DNA of 64,000 bases from Syngnathus acus. Taxonomy: Eukaryota; Chordata; Actinopteri; Syngnathiformes; Syngnathidae. Where the stretch lies: positions 8,620,001 to 8,684,000 of the forward strand of contig NC_051099.1 in assembly GCF_901709675.1 (NCBI RefSeq), read 5' to 3'. Below the pieces are notes generated by a model. The model searched no databases. It had not been told where the DNA came from and saw only the letters and a list, made by a program, of their open reading frames with translations. Below, in pieces: positions 26,186 through 38,309 of the stretch; the stretch's first letter is position 1; each line of letters opens with the position of its first letter. Position numbers and translations under genes: made by a program.

Positions 26186-27125
26186 CAGTAATCCCTCGTT
26201 TTTCACGGATAATTTGTTCAAAAAACCACCTGCGATAAATGCAATCCGCCAAGTACGGTCACCCTCTCATCTGTACGTTTTGTTTTTATCTGTACATTTT
26301 TTGTGTCAATAAATGTATATGAAACCATTTAAGTGCATATTTTATTATTAGAACATTAAATAATTGTTTCAAACGTGTAAATAATACATTAATAGTATAA
26401 ATAACGTACAGAAAATTTTGCATAAATATTGAAAATATAAATATACGTGTGTGCGTGTAACATGTTAACAAAAAGTACTGGGCAGCCTAACGAGTTAGTG
26501 GAAAGATGCTAATTCGCGACGAACATTTGGAGCAATACTGCATTGTCGTAAAGGTTAGACACATGTGATCGTTCATTTCTCTTGTTAGGAGACCCACTTA
26601 CATCGTCAATGACTCCTGTACCACTGTAACCGACATATGTACACGAACGTAAAACAGGAAGTAGTATCGCCTGAAAACGGCCTTAAAAACAAATCACCCT
26701 ACCTCAAATCAAAGCACGGCTGAATAACACAAATAACATGGAGAATTCTTAACACAATATGTAAATATGTTTTTAGAACAACTTTTATTATTATAATTTT
26801 TTTATAACAAGGTACAAGTGTACGTACTGTAAATATGTTTTTAGAACTCTTTTATTATAACAATTTTTCTATAACAAGGTACAACACTGTAAATATGTTT
26901 TTAGAACTCTTATGATAATTTTTTTTTATAAAAAGGTACAAATGTACGCACTGCAATTGTGTGGGCACTCCTTGCCTTCTGCTGGCGTGTGGGCAAGTTT
27001 TGTGCCATAATTCCTCAATTTAGAAGTTTTATTTTGACTTTTAAAGTTTTTTTTAATTTGGGAAAAGAAATCCGCGATGTAGTGAAACTGCGATAAACGA
27101 ACCGCAATGGAGCGAGGCATTACTG
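26186..27125. mobile_element. DNA transposon with CAGTAATCCCTCG terminal inverted repeats
   Basis: The left end is CAGTAATCCCTCG and the right end read inversely is CAGTAATGCCTCG. Sub-terminal motifs are also inverted, with cgcgatgtagtgaaactgcg and cgataaacgaaccgc near the right end and tgcgataaatgcaatccgcc near the left. The 940-bp copy has no transposase frame, so it is non-autonomous. Its middle carries a minisatellite. The same right end recurs at about 55930..56010. Microsatellites on both flanks (AT on the left, GT on the right) hide any target duplication. I believe this family is common in fish, but the superfamily is unclear to me. Confidence 0.8.
26755..26949 (+). repeat. minisatellite, three copies of a ~62-bp unit inside the transposon
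   Basis: The unit begins tgtaaatatgtttttagaac and ends acaaggtacaa or aaaggtacaa. Copies start near 26760, 26828 and 26888, with indels in the A/T-rich middle. The repeat is internal to the CAGTAATCCCTCG element. Confidence 0.8.
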
Positions 27126-27140
27126 TGTGTGTGTGTGTGT

Positions 27141-27180
<40 letters not shown>

Positions 27181-27238
27181 ATACACATACACATACACAT
27201 ACACATACCATCATGGCTGCTCTGCTCACATACATACA

Positions 27239-27291
<53 letters not shown>
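27124..27291 (+). repeat. compound microsatellite: (GT)n, (ACATAC)n, (ACAT)n, (AT)n
   Basis: Read directly: GT repeats with one CT interruption at 27124..27178, hexanucleotide ACATAC units at 27179..27207, a 20-bp unique spacer, ACAT units at about 27228..27268, then AT to 27291. It fills the gap between two transposons, and the short cysteine/valine or threonine/histidine frames over it are artefacts. Confidence 0.95.
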
Positions 27292-27993
27292 TAGGGTTGG
27301 GAAGATTCACCGATATGCATCGGAAAATCGATACCACCTGTAAGATGCAGTTGCATCGATTTGCAAACGTCTGCATCGGTAAAAACGCACAAAAACTCGA
27401 GATGCATCGTATCTAAATTATTTGCATCGATAAAAATTGATTAATATCTAGAATTATAACTTTTTAGAAACGGTTCTCTGGGTTTCAGTCACTCCTATTA
27501 CTCAAGTCTCTGCTCAAGTCTCGGCTCAGGTCTCACGCGAATGGGCGGGTCCAAACTGGCCTTCTTCGAATTGTACAAAAGCGACAAGTCAGCCAGATAG
27601 ATAGTTGTAGAGTCTACAACATGCACTTAAGAGAAATCTTAATTTTGGTTAAAGGTTATACTTATACCCTAAAGTTCCAGAGAGACGTGCAATTAATCAC
27701 TCTCTATGTTGTACTTCCTGTGTTTCAAAATAAAAAAGCACAGCCAGCTTTAATGCTTCAAGTGCCAAAACTTGAACTATGTATTCCATGGTGTATTTTT
27801 CTTCTGCATTGCATCGTATCGTATCGCACTGGATCGCATTGTTTTAAAATTAAATCGTACTGTATCGCACCGTATCGCAGGAGATGGGAGAATCGTATCG
27901 CATCATTGGCAGTTCCATGAATTGTGAATGCATCGAATCGTTGGCAGTGTATCGAGATGTGTATCGTATCGCTTTGATGGTGAAGATTCCCAT
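27292..27993. mobile_element. hAT-like element rich in ATCG-type sub-terminal repeats
   Basis: The left end is TAGGGTTGGGAAGATTCACC. The right end read inversely is TATGGGAATCTTCACCATC, so GGGAANNTTCACC is shared as an inverted repeat. Both sub-terminal regions are packed with degenerate gcatcg/gtatcg repeats (cgtatcgtatcgc near 27807 and 27964). Repeated short sub-terminal motifs are typical of hAT transposase binding regions. There is no coding frame. The flanking (AT)n and (ACAT)n hide the target duplication. Confidence 0.6.
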
Positions 27994-28021
27994 ATATACA
28001 TAAACATACACACATACATAC

Positions 28022-28830
28022 ATATGTATACACACACAATAATAAATTAAAGAAAATGCCATTAAATTATGAAATTTCAAAGAGTTCATCGCTCAGAAGT
28101 GGCAGTTCCTTAAATTTATTTTTAAACATCACCATACTTGAGCATTGTTTGAGATTTTGACTCATGTTATTGTTGAGTTTAACACCTGCAATGGAAATAC
28201 AATAGCTTTTCCTGGTTGATTTGTGTTTGGGCAGAATATATTTGCTGTCATTATCCCTGAGTTTGTCATCACTGTTTTTTAGGTGAAAAAGCATTTGAAT
28301 TCTTTTCGGCAAACAGTTTTGCTTCACTTTAAGCATAATTTGTGCAGTTTGAAAGTTTACCAAATCTTTGAATTTAAGAATTTGTGATTTAACACATAGC
28401 ATGTTAGTATGTTCAAGGTAATCAGATTTATTTATAATTCTAATGGCATTCTTTTGTAAATGCATGATTTGTCCTAAAGAGCTTTTGTAGTTGTTTCCCC
28501 ATATCTCTGCGCAGTAGCTCAAGTATGGTGATATTATTATAATATATGCAGTGATTTGTGGTCAAGAAAATATTTCGCCTTATGCAAGATAGAGATATTT
28601 TTTGCCAGTTGGTTTTCAATGTATTTAATGTGATCTGTCCAATCTATATGTTCATCTATAATTACACCAAGAAATTTTATTTTTTCGATTCTTTCAATTA
28701 TGGTTCCCTCCATTTGTATTTGAACATCAGTTAGTTTTCAACAATTACCGAAAATCATAAGTTTAGTTTTGCTAAACATCCAATGACATCCAAGTGAATG
28801 CAACTGTATGGCTGAGTTGCCACTAATACT
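28022..28830 (-). pseudogene. 5'-truncated LINE: C-terminal reverse-transcriptase remnant
   Basis: On the minus strand, a frame from 28522 to 28067 encodes about 150 residues. It begins SYCAEIWGNNYKSSLGQIM and continues LQKNAIRIINKSDYLEHTNM. This matches, from memory, the C-terminal end of the reverse-transcriptase ORF of L2/Jockey-like non-LTR retrotransposons of fish (YCAEIWGN...LQKRAIRII). Further upstream, toward 28800, the same polymerase continues in pieces (KTKLMIFGN, then KFLGVIIDEHIDW, HIKYIENQLAKN). An in-frame stop and a small frameshift near 28530 break it up. The catalytic FADD region and the endonuclease lie upstream and are missing. The 3' end abuts CA/TA microsatellite at 27995..28040. 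The copy is dead. Clade would need a phylogeny. Confidence 0.85.
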
Positions 28831-31800
28831 CTATTTGCGATTGCAATAATCAGTTTTGGTCTTTCCGTCTGATGGACAACAAACTAGTCATTGAATGTGG
28901 ACTTTTCTGGACTCGAGTGACGAGCACTTTGATGAGCAGAGCCTCTGACATGTTCACGCGCTGAGGCGGAAAAACACAGATGATTAATGCAGAAAAAGAT
29001 GCACTTTAAAAGAGGGAAAGGAAGCTAATCAAAAGGCCACAGTCCTTCATCCCACTTCCTCGGCTGGTGCAGGTGCACATTTGCATGCCATTTCCATGGT
29101 AGCTCACAGTGACCACTAGCACTCCACCGTTTGGGTGTCCATCATCGGCCGACCTCCTGTGATTGTTTTTCTCGCCGTCGCAACTGACCTAATCAGTTCG
29201 GGGATATTGTCTGGTTCCAGTGATTATAAGGAGTGATCAGAGCAGCCATGATGGAGCTTGTGCCTCTCTGTCCCGATTTCGCCAGAGGCTTCAATCTCAT
29301 TGCAGTCACTTGTAGTTAGTGACTGAGACTTGCCGAGAGAAGGGCAGAGCAATATAAATGAATTGCCTATGAATGTGGCGATGCTAGTGCTGTGCTGCTG
29401 CGGGGACACATGAGGGAAAAGGAAGGGCCAGTTAGACAAACCATTTTATACCCTCCTTGACCTTTATTTGCCCATTGGCCCAGCAACGTTTCCAACAGCT
29501 TTTTAAATGGCTGCTGAAGAATTGAGCCTCTGTCGCTGTCTTTACGATGGGCGGCTACTGTATTTTGACCAGGAGGGCCGGACCTTTTAATTCCAGAACG
29601 ACTTTTGACAATCACTATGAAATGCCTATTGCGCCTTCTGCTAGTCGACGCCGGCCGCGCTCTATAGGCGGCTGGCAAATAGAGCCTCAGATTAAAGATG
29701 ATTGACACCTTTCTGTAGGTCTCTGGTCTCATCTCTCAGCTGTCTTTCCTGAAATGGCGCCCTTCGGATAAGCCCGGATTGGCTTGATTGTGTTATCGGT
29801 GACTGATCGGGGGTGATTGAATGACGAAATTTTGAGCCTGCTGCTTAAAGAATGAAATGTTTAAAGAAGATTGACTGTGATTGGATAAGATTGGGCACCT
29901 GCTCAAAGGGGTCAATCAGGTGACGGCGGGAGGCTGAAGCGGCATTGTGACTAGAAACGGGGGTGTTAATACACAGATTGGGGTTCATTATTGGGGGCGG
30001 TAGAGCGATGCTTACAAGGCGCCGCCGAGACCATTCAACAGGGGAGTGGTTGAAAAATGTCATCAGGTAAAGTGTCATGAGTCATTTGCAGCAGTCTTAA
30101 CATCAGATTAGTGCGGAGGCGTCCATATCCGCACCTCCGCCTCTGCCATGACAACACGTATTGGGATTGGAAAAAAAGGCTCATTTTGCAGATGGCTGCA
30201 AGACATCCATTGATGTATGTAGGCTACATGTGTGCTCTCAAGGTTGGCATGGAATGCAAATTATGAAGGTTGAGAGCTTGGCAGAATATGAATTGAAGGA
30301 GAGCCAAGAGAATACTGAGTTAAAGACACTTGGGGGACTTCATTTCGGTACTTCCGAATGATAATTACATTCTTTATCTTGTGTTATTTTCCCATCTTAA
30401 TTTTCACAAGTCTCAAGATTCACTGGGCTCACCTACGACATCTATCATATTTGGTGCCATATTGTGCAAATTTGTGTACGTCAAAATTTAACATGTGGAT
30501 AATTTCACAAACGTCCGGAAATTGCAAATGCACCATGCTGTTTGAGAGAGATCGCCAAAATAAAAATATATTTTTTTGCCCTATTACAACCCATCTTCTT
30601 TTTCTATTCGGCCCGTGACTCAGCAGCACCTAGAGGAAAGGACTTTTATTTTTCCTCATTGAAACCGCAGTGCTGTAGTCACATACACCTGCACTGGGAT
30701 ATTTGCTGTAATATTTGTTTTGTTCTTGTGGATAGATTTATCCCAGAGTGACCACAAATAATAGCTGCAGCTTTCTCTCTGCAGCTGTGTTAGAGATACA
30801 CAGAAAGCACAAAGTGTAATGTGCCCTAACAGAACTTTTTGCTAACAGCAAAAAAAGTTTGCAAGATCTGGCACCAGCACTTAGTGGGTCTTGCAAAAAG
30901 TAGTCATCTATGGAAAGCCAGTGTGAAAAGAAAATGTTTTTGTGGTTTTACTTTGACACAACTGTTGTGTATGGCTTCATGGAAATGCTCACCAATCAGC
31001 AGCAATCATGTTTGCGGTTAGTGATGAAGTATTTGGGTGCTGAACAGTCTCTTTAGCCACCCTACAGCTGTGTGAACAGATCCATAGGTGGCTACAGCTC
31101 ATGCTCTGACTTGGAGTGCCTCCTACGCATGCCGTGGCTTTACTGAAATCACTGCTTAAATGCTCTGGCATGGAAATGTGCACCATGTGCTTGAGTCTGA
31201 TGTGAAAGGCTAATGATGTCTCCAAAGTTTCACTTATCTGAGTCACTGCACAGCTCACAGTTATGTGCATGAGTCCATGTCTACATGGCCACAGGACTGG
31301 CAAAAGCATTAAGGTCTTAAAGAAATCCACGCTAATAAATCCAGTTGTTAGTAACTGCTTGTTAGGTTTTATTTGCTGTAACAGTGGAGACTAACATAGC
31401 TAGTGACGGGCTCATTTCATCCAGACATATTTAGTTGGAAGAGAGAGAGAAAGAGAGTGAGAGAGAAGGTAGGTCAAACAAAACACAGTAACCACGAGAT
31501 GATGATGATATTGCTGGGCCTCGAGGGTTTTCCTGTCTTTTCGCATTGAGTGTTTTGAAACTTTGTGCTGTAGTTTGCCCTTTGATTTTTCTTTATAACA
31601 CAATTTATTGGATGTTTACATCCTCCTATTGCCGTGCCTTCAAGATTTAGTGTGGGTGCTGAAGAACACTAGGGTTGTGTTCAAGTCTGGGGCCGATCAA
31701 TAATGTGCCAGTGCAACTCCTAGATTGTGAGACCTCAACGAAGTAGTGAAATAGTACCGTCAAGTGTCTTGTTATGATACCTTTGCACTTTGCACACTAA

Positions 31801-33950
31801 TTCAGATTAAATGATCATTTCTATTATAAAGATTCAGCCTTGGTGGCAATGAGTCCTCTAAGCTGTTTGCTTCCCCCCCAGATTTGAATAATGCATCAGC
31901 TGATATGGCTGCCAGCATGCAACAGCCTGACAAGCAATCTATCCAGAAACCTTTTCTCACGGCTTCACTTGAATCATCTAAAATCTAAATAAGTCAGTTT
32001 GATTGAAACAGTGGCACCGAGCCAAGATGTGGCATCAAGTCTGGCAGTCTAATCTTTTGGTCACGGACACATTGACCCGACACGTACACACACATACACT
32101 CCCACCCCAGTCACTTCCTGATCGAGAAGCTTTGAACCCAACATGTGGCCCATAAGTCCTATCCACAGGTAATTAGGTTTGATGGTTAGTTGAGCAGAAG
32201 CATGGATGTTATCCTTTTTTCCAGACTTGCCACCTGGAGGCTTTGCTCAAGTTGTTTTTTGAGCCCCACTGCCAGCCCAGCATCCTCTCTTCCAGCTCAG
32301 CACACATTGTAAAAGCCACCAAGGAGCACTTAATTCCCTTTGAAGATGAATTATCCACTAAAGTAACATGATGCAAATGGAATATGAATTTAAATTCTCA
32401 TTTAACAAACACCCTCTTGCATCTATCCAGCACACCCCAGCCCAAAACAACTGGTGTAACGCCGATGCTAGCTTGTCGGGGGAAAATGACCACAGCTTGC
32501 ATTTTAAACGGCTTCACGTTTAATTGAATTCGAGTGTCATTTGTATGTGATGCACTCACATGGGCAGGCGGGAGGTATCATGCTCGAGTGACAGGTTCAT
32601 TGTGTTTAATCATCTGCCGGCAAGTCTTCCAGCTGCCAAAACACTGCGTTCAATGACATGATATCAAGTTTGCATTAGTAAGGAAAAAAAAAAAAAATCA
32701 GGGCTAAAGTGGAACCTGTGAAGTTAAGTGCAACAAACATTAGAAGGCTCTAAAATGTCGTACGTGTATATTTCTGTGCCAAAAGGGCAATATCACGATA
32801 CATTTCCTAATGTTTGCCGCATACACTAACACCTAAATCACTCGAAATTTCACTCTGCTTGCTGTGCTGTACCGAGCGTTCCGTGGTGACGTAAAGCACA
32901 ATAGCCCCTTTTTAAATATTGCAGGCTATATACCACTTTCACAACTGCTGCCAGCAGCACGCACGGTCTGTTAGAGTGAGTTAACATAATTTTGCATGGC
33001 AATCTTGGTTAAAAAAAAAATAAAATATATATATACTTATATCGTATGTTGCTCATCAACAGTGAATGCACCATTTCGTGCCCAATATAAATCAGCCACT
33101 TTTTGGAAACTTGAATTGAGTGCATGCTGAGGTTTATACAGGCCAGAGAGGATTATTTCCACGTACAAGGGAGCGTTATGAGACTCATATTGACAAATGA
33201 AGAAATGAAGAATCCAAAACATTTGCGTCAATTTTAAAAGTAGCGCATTGCTTTTGATGATGTTTCCTCCAAACAGCCAATAAGGCACCCGCTGTAGCTT
33301 GAAAGAATGCAGACCGCAAACCATTCGATGCAAATTACAAAGCAATGAAATTCAACATACTAAAAATGTGGAATTGCCCTGTTTTTATCTACTCTTTTTA
33401 TCGGCTTAGTTGATCATTCCGAGCGTTAAGGTGGGGTTTGAAGCCAGCCATCCAATTGGAAGATTTAGTCATCTGATGTGGATATGACACACAGCCTGAG
33501 CTTCATTCCGGGCTGAGGTGGATTGTTTTATGATGTTTAGCACTTCATTCAAGCTATATTGTCTTAAACAGCACATTGTGAATCATTTGTAGCTTTCTAA
33601 AAGCAAAATGAAATGAGCGAAATGGCTTTTGCTTTACTGCTTATGTTCAACCAATGGTGTTCCTCTTAATTAGGAATAATTTAACTCAATTGCTCCATTA
33701 CCATCTGGTTTGCACATAAACCGCATGCAACTGAGACACAATCTCCCATGTAGAAAAGAGGCAAATTAGTAAATTTTCTGGAGTTTTTCAAAGTGTATCA
33801 AAGTGTATGGTAACACGCGGATGGATACAAAGTCCTGTTTACTTTCAAACAAAGTTTTTTAGTAAGGCAGTATGATAGGATTTTGTGAAGATAGTGATCA
33901 CGATTGTCAAAGCTATCTAACATTTCAAATACTGAAATAAATCAAGTGCT
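28831..33950. other. unique intronic sequence, candidate conserved non-coding DNA at its start
   Basis: No gene or transposon is seen. 28990..29420 and 29540..30140 are comparatively G/C- and CpG-rich, carry no repeat signature and look like regulatory DNA. A short perfect hairpin (CAGTCACT, 7-nt loop, AGTGACTG) lies at about 29303..29325. A GA-rich run sits at 31439..31468. The remainder to 33950 is AT-rich with chance frames only. Confidence 0.45.
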
Positions 33951-33972
33951 TGTTGTTGTTGTTGTTGTTGTT
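33951..33972 (+). repeat. GTT microsatellite, about seven units
   Basis: An uninterrupted TGT/GTT run read directly. It lies inside unique sequence and has no other feature. Confidence 0.95.
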
Positions 33973-36900
33973 CATTCATTCCACAGCCTTGTGAACAGAC
34001 ATAAGGCTCTCGTCCCTCCCTCCCTTTTTGCCCGTCTGGCCTGGTGCCCATCCATTGGCAGCATGCACATGTGGCCCAGCTCTAAATCAGATTCAGACTT
34101 TCCATTGAAGTGCCTGACTCAGGGGACTGCCCCCAACTGGCCTGGCTTTTAGGCTGTCCTTGTGCAACTTTTTATATGAGCGTAGGAAAGCGCAACACGG
34201 AGTAGATGAAGCTGTGCCAAATTGAACGGTGGCTTACAGCGGATTGAATCTGACTTCATGGCATTTGAGATCATTTCTATGGCAGCACATACTGGAGTTT
34301 AAGGTTAAATTTCAGCGTGCATAGTAATTCATGCACGGTGTCCTCCAGTGGGCTGCACACTTGCGCTGTTGTCTCGTGCCGAGGCGGCGCCTGTGTTTTG
34401 GTCTTTGTGCTCCACACAGTGGAAGAGTTTGGCACGCTTTGAGTGCCTTCACCCCCACCCTCTTCCTCATCCCATCACACTCGATTGCATTTGACAAATG
34501 CCCCAATTGGCTCCATATCATCAGGTGCAATGGAGGCAGCCTACGACTATATCACTCTGGCCATAGACCGCGTGTGTTCTCTATTTTGCATGGGTGGCAC
34601 ACCTGCTTGTGTGAGGTTTAAATAGGGACGGGACTCCCTGTCAGTGGATCAGCTCCAGGTTTCACTGCCTCTGTTGGCAAAACAGTGGTGGTGGCTGGTA
34701 TGGCTTTCCGTTGTGTTTCTGGGTTTATAGGTGTCATGACCTTATCCTCTGGCACATGACTCAAATGGCATTTTGAATCCAAAACTAAAAAAAAAAAAAC
34801 ATGCTTGTAGAATTTATCTTCTATGTGTTCAGAGTTATAGAGAATAGAGTGTAAACAGCCCCTGCCTGTAATTTTTCTCAAATTGAATTCCAATGGCATA
34901 TTACTGACTTTAAACGATTACTGTGGCCACCTCAAATTGTGTTGCCATATTTTGGACTGGCTAACGAAGCATTCAATTTGTTTCCAACAATAGCTGCAGG
35001 TATTACTGGTAGTTTGAAGGTGAAGACACTTTTGGGGAGGATTCAAACGGGGAAATAAAAAGAACCCTGGTGGGCCACCTACCAGCCAGAAACTGATTGA
35101 CTGTCATAGCCGGCACCTCATCAGCATGAATGCAAGGACGGTTGGCTCAGCCGTCGCTGTGTGGAGGCAAGGTTAGGTCACATCATCTACCTCTCATCCT
35201 CATAGGAAAAAAAAATGCCCTGCTCATCGAACAGCCAAATGCAGTCATTTGATCTTAGGGCGTATTCTTGTCAAATTAGAAGAATACAATCTCGCTGGGT
35301 AAAAGCTGGCCAAAACATGTAAACAATACACAATCGAGACAACAACTGAGAAATGGCTCGAGGCCTGGTATGTACAAGGTTTTTCATGTGAGTGGAGAGG
35401 AAACTTTCACTGCTAGGTGATAATTGACGGGCTTCTTGGGAGAGGTGTCCATAGCTCTACTTTGCCTCTGGGTCGCCCTCACCAGCCTGCGCTTGTTTTA
35501 ATTGGCACAGCACATTGCTCTTGCTCATAGTGTATTCTTTCTTGGTCTGCTGGCATATTAACAATCAATTTTTGTTGAAGCCCACGTTAGACATCAAATT
35601 CTTCAGAAAAATAATCAGTATCAGTTTTTTTTTTCTTGTTTCAAATCATGAATTTTCTTGACAGCTTTACCAACATGTATGATCTTACATTTTCTAATAT
35701 GATTAGTAATGCTGTCCATTCATTTTGAATGTACCTTTTGAAACTACACTTTGTATTGTATTCTCCAATTTCAAAATGGTGAAGTGCTCACTGATTTTAA
35801 ATTACACTCCAGTAAAACACATATTTTCAAGACAGGTGGTCTAACTAAGCATTGTGTGATCAAATAATGAAAAAGAAAAACGGCTTACCTCTGCAGTTTG
35901 CGATAATATAGCGCGGTTATAGTGTCTGTAGCGTGGCTATTCCCCCCAACCCACACAAATAGTCCAAATGGAAGTGGGGGGTGCACTGGCGCCATATGGT
36001 AGGTCTTTGACTGTGACAGACTGACACATTAGTCATTGATGGCTCTCAGCCTCCGAAATGAAAGCAGTCGTTGAAAAACTGACCTACAAATCCACTGACA
36101 GATGCCCCCGCACACTTAATTGATCCTGAAGCACTAGCATAGAGTGTAGAGGCATTTTCAACCAAGCCTGTGCATAGAATGCTGAATGACCATCACTAGG
36201 ACAACGTCCATTTGCGTTGATTTCTTTTTATTCCCCATCGGTAATCTATAGCACTCCGTCTAGTTTTTACTTTTAGTCTGACAAGGGCAAAGATGAACTC
36301 CAGCTCAGGTGGGCCCGCAGCAGCATTTGAGCTTACAGTTTGGATGACTTGTGCAGAGGTGGACTTGATTGACATCGCCCTCAGAGAGCTTTCGGCCCTT
36401 TCACTCAGCTCGGCGTCTAACTCACCTCAACAGAAAACTGGATGCATGCACATCCTATTTCAAAAGTGTCATCAGATGTCCCGGCAGGTACGTCGTCACA
36501 CAAAGCTCTCAGGTGACAGCACTTCTTGTGTGAAAAGGTCACTGTAGGAGCGTGTTAAATGTTCCCCACAGCCTCACCGTTTTGGATTTATGCGTACGTG
36601 TGTGTCTTTTTCTTGGTCTGAAGCTGAGCAGCTCGGTATGACCTTGACCGATTTCACAGCCACGGTTTAACTTGGAAGTCACTTGGAAAAGCCACCATGT
36701 GCCAAATGTGCCACTAGTTATTTGTTTCGGTCTGATTAGAGATCTGAAGAAATTTAAAGAAAATAATAAGCGGGGCTCTCATTAGAGGTCAAGTCATCAG
36801 AGCAACAACACACAGAACCCAGTTGTCTGTTTTGGTTTAATCCAATTAGACAGCCGCTGACGCTTTGCTTGCCTTATTCATTTTATTTTAAGTAGCTGTT

Positions 36901-37022
36901 TGGGTTCCTGTTGATTCGCTTTTGTGTTTACTCAATAAATAATCCTCCTCCATTGTTTGTGCGCGTTTTGTAGAATAGCTATTGTATTTTAATAGTTATC
37001 ATTAGATTTGGTAGTCAATGTA
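33973..37022. other. unique intronic sequence, nothing recognised
   Basis: Single-copy-looking DNA with A runs near 34788 and 35207 and a T run near 35626. No transposon ends until the Tc1-like element begins after the TA at 37021..37022. Overlapping frames at 34312..34625 (up to 96 codons) have no domain. Confidence 0.5.
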
Positions 37023-38307
37023 CAGGACTGTCTCAGAAAATTTGAATATTGTGATAAAGTTCTTTATTTTCTGAAATGCAATTAAAAAAACAAAAATATC
37101 ATACATTCTGGACTCATTACAAATCAACTGAAATATTGCAAGCCTTTTATTATTTTAATATTGCTGATCATGGCTTACAGTTTAAGAAAACTCAAAACTC
37201 CTATCTCAAAATATTAGATTATTTCCTCAGACCAAGTAAAAAAAAAAGATTTATAACAGCAAAACAAAATCAAACATTTGAAAATATCCCTTAATGCACT
37301 CAGTACTTGGTTGGGAATCCTTTTGCACGGATTACTGCATCAATGCGGCGTGGCATGGAGGCAATCAGCCTGTGGCATTGCTGAGGTGTTATGGATGCCC
37401 AGGATGCTTCAATAGCGGCCTTTAGCTCATTTGCATTGTTGGATCTGGTGTTTTTCAGCTTCTTCTTCACAATACCCCACAAATTCTCTATGGGGTTCAG
37501 GTCAGGGGAATTAGCAGGCCAATCGAGGACAGTAATGCCATGGTCAGTACACCATTTACTGTTGGTTTTGGCACTGTGGGCAGGTGCCAGATCATGCTGG
37601 TAAATGAAATCATCATCTCCATAGAGCTTTTCAGCAGACGGAAGCATGTAGTGCTCTAAAATCTCTTGGTACACAGCCGCATTTACTCTGGACTTGATGA
37701 AACACAGTGGACCAACACCAGCAGCTGGACACGTTTGTGAACAGTCCACCGTCTTTGAAGCTCCCCCAAATTCTGGAAGCGACTCTTCTTCACAATGCTG
37801 TTAAGGCTACGGTCATCTCTCTTGGTTGTGCGGCGTTTCCTGCCACATTTCCCCCTTCCAACAGACTTTTTGTGGATGTGCTTTGAAACTGCACTCTGTG
37901 AACAGCTTGCTCTTTGAGAAATTTCTTTTTGTGTCTTACCCTCCTGATGGAGGGTGTCAATGATGGTCCTCTGGACAGCAGTCAGATCAGCAGTCTTCCC
38001 CGTACTTGTGATTTAGTTTACTGAACCAAGCTGAGTGTTTTTCAAGGCTCAGGAGTTAATTAGATGATTCAAGTGATTAGTTGAATACCCTACTAGTATA
38101 CTTGTCATGATATTCTAATATTTTGATAGGATGTTTGAGTTTTCTTAAGCTGTATGCCATAATCAGCAATATTAAAATAATAAAAGGCTTGCAATATTTC
38201 AGTTGAGTTGTAATGAATCCAGAATGTATGACATTTTTGTTTTTTTAATTCTATTTCAGAAAATAAAGAACTTTATCATAATATTCAAATTTTCTGAGAC
38301 AGTCCTG
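37023..38307. mobile_element. Tc1-like DNA transposon with long inverted repeats and TA target duplication
   Basis: The element is 1285 bp, bounded by TA on both sides (37021..37022 and 38308..38309). It starts CAGGACTGTCTCAGAAAATT and ends in the inverse, AATTTTCTGAGACAGTCCTG. The inverted repeats extend about 210 bp each (left to about 37240, right from about 38100), with shared blocks such as ttgcaagccttttattattt and its complement. The transposase frame runs on the minus strand between them and is internally deleted. Both terminal repeats look largely intact, so this copy could once have been mobilised in trans. Confidence 0.95.
37300..38009 (-). pseudogene. Tc1-like transposase, internally deleted and frameshifted
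   Basis: The C-terminal part (37749 to 37300) contains the end of the DDE domain. The second aspartate is in QHDLAPAHSA and the glutamate in PDLNPIENLWG, with exactly 34 residues between them, the DD34E hallmark of Tc1 elements. It closes with RLIASMPRRIDAVIRAKG. The N-terminal part (about 38004 to 37770), in another frame, encodes the paired-like helix-turn-helix region: EGKTQKEISQRASCSQSAVS, then GRKRRTTKRDDRSL and FQNLGELQRRWT. The piece joining them, about 100 or more residues including the first catalytic aspartate, is deleted near 37720..37770, and the join shifts the frame. No ATG precedes the N-terminal part in frame. It cannot make an active transposase. Confidence 0.93.
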
Positions 38308-38309
38308 TA

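Noticed and set aside
26926-27416. Frames rich in Cys/Val, Thr/His and Tyr/Ile
   Set aside because: They are read through GT, ACAT and AT microsatellites between two transposons.
33786-33809. 10-bp direct repeat (tcaaagtgta twice)
   Set aside because: Too short and simple to be more than slippage.
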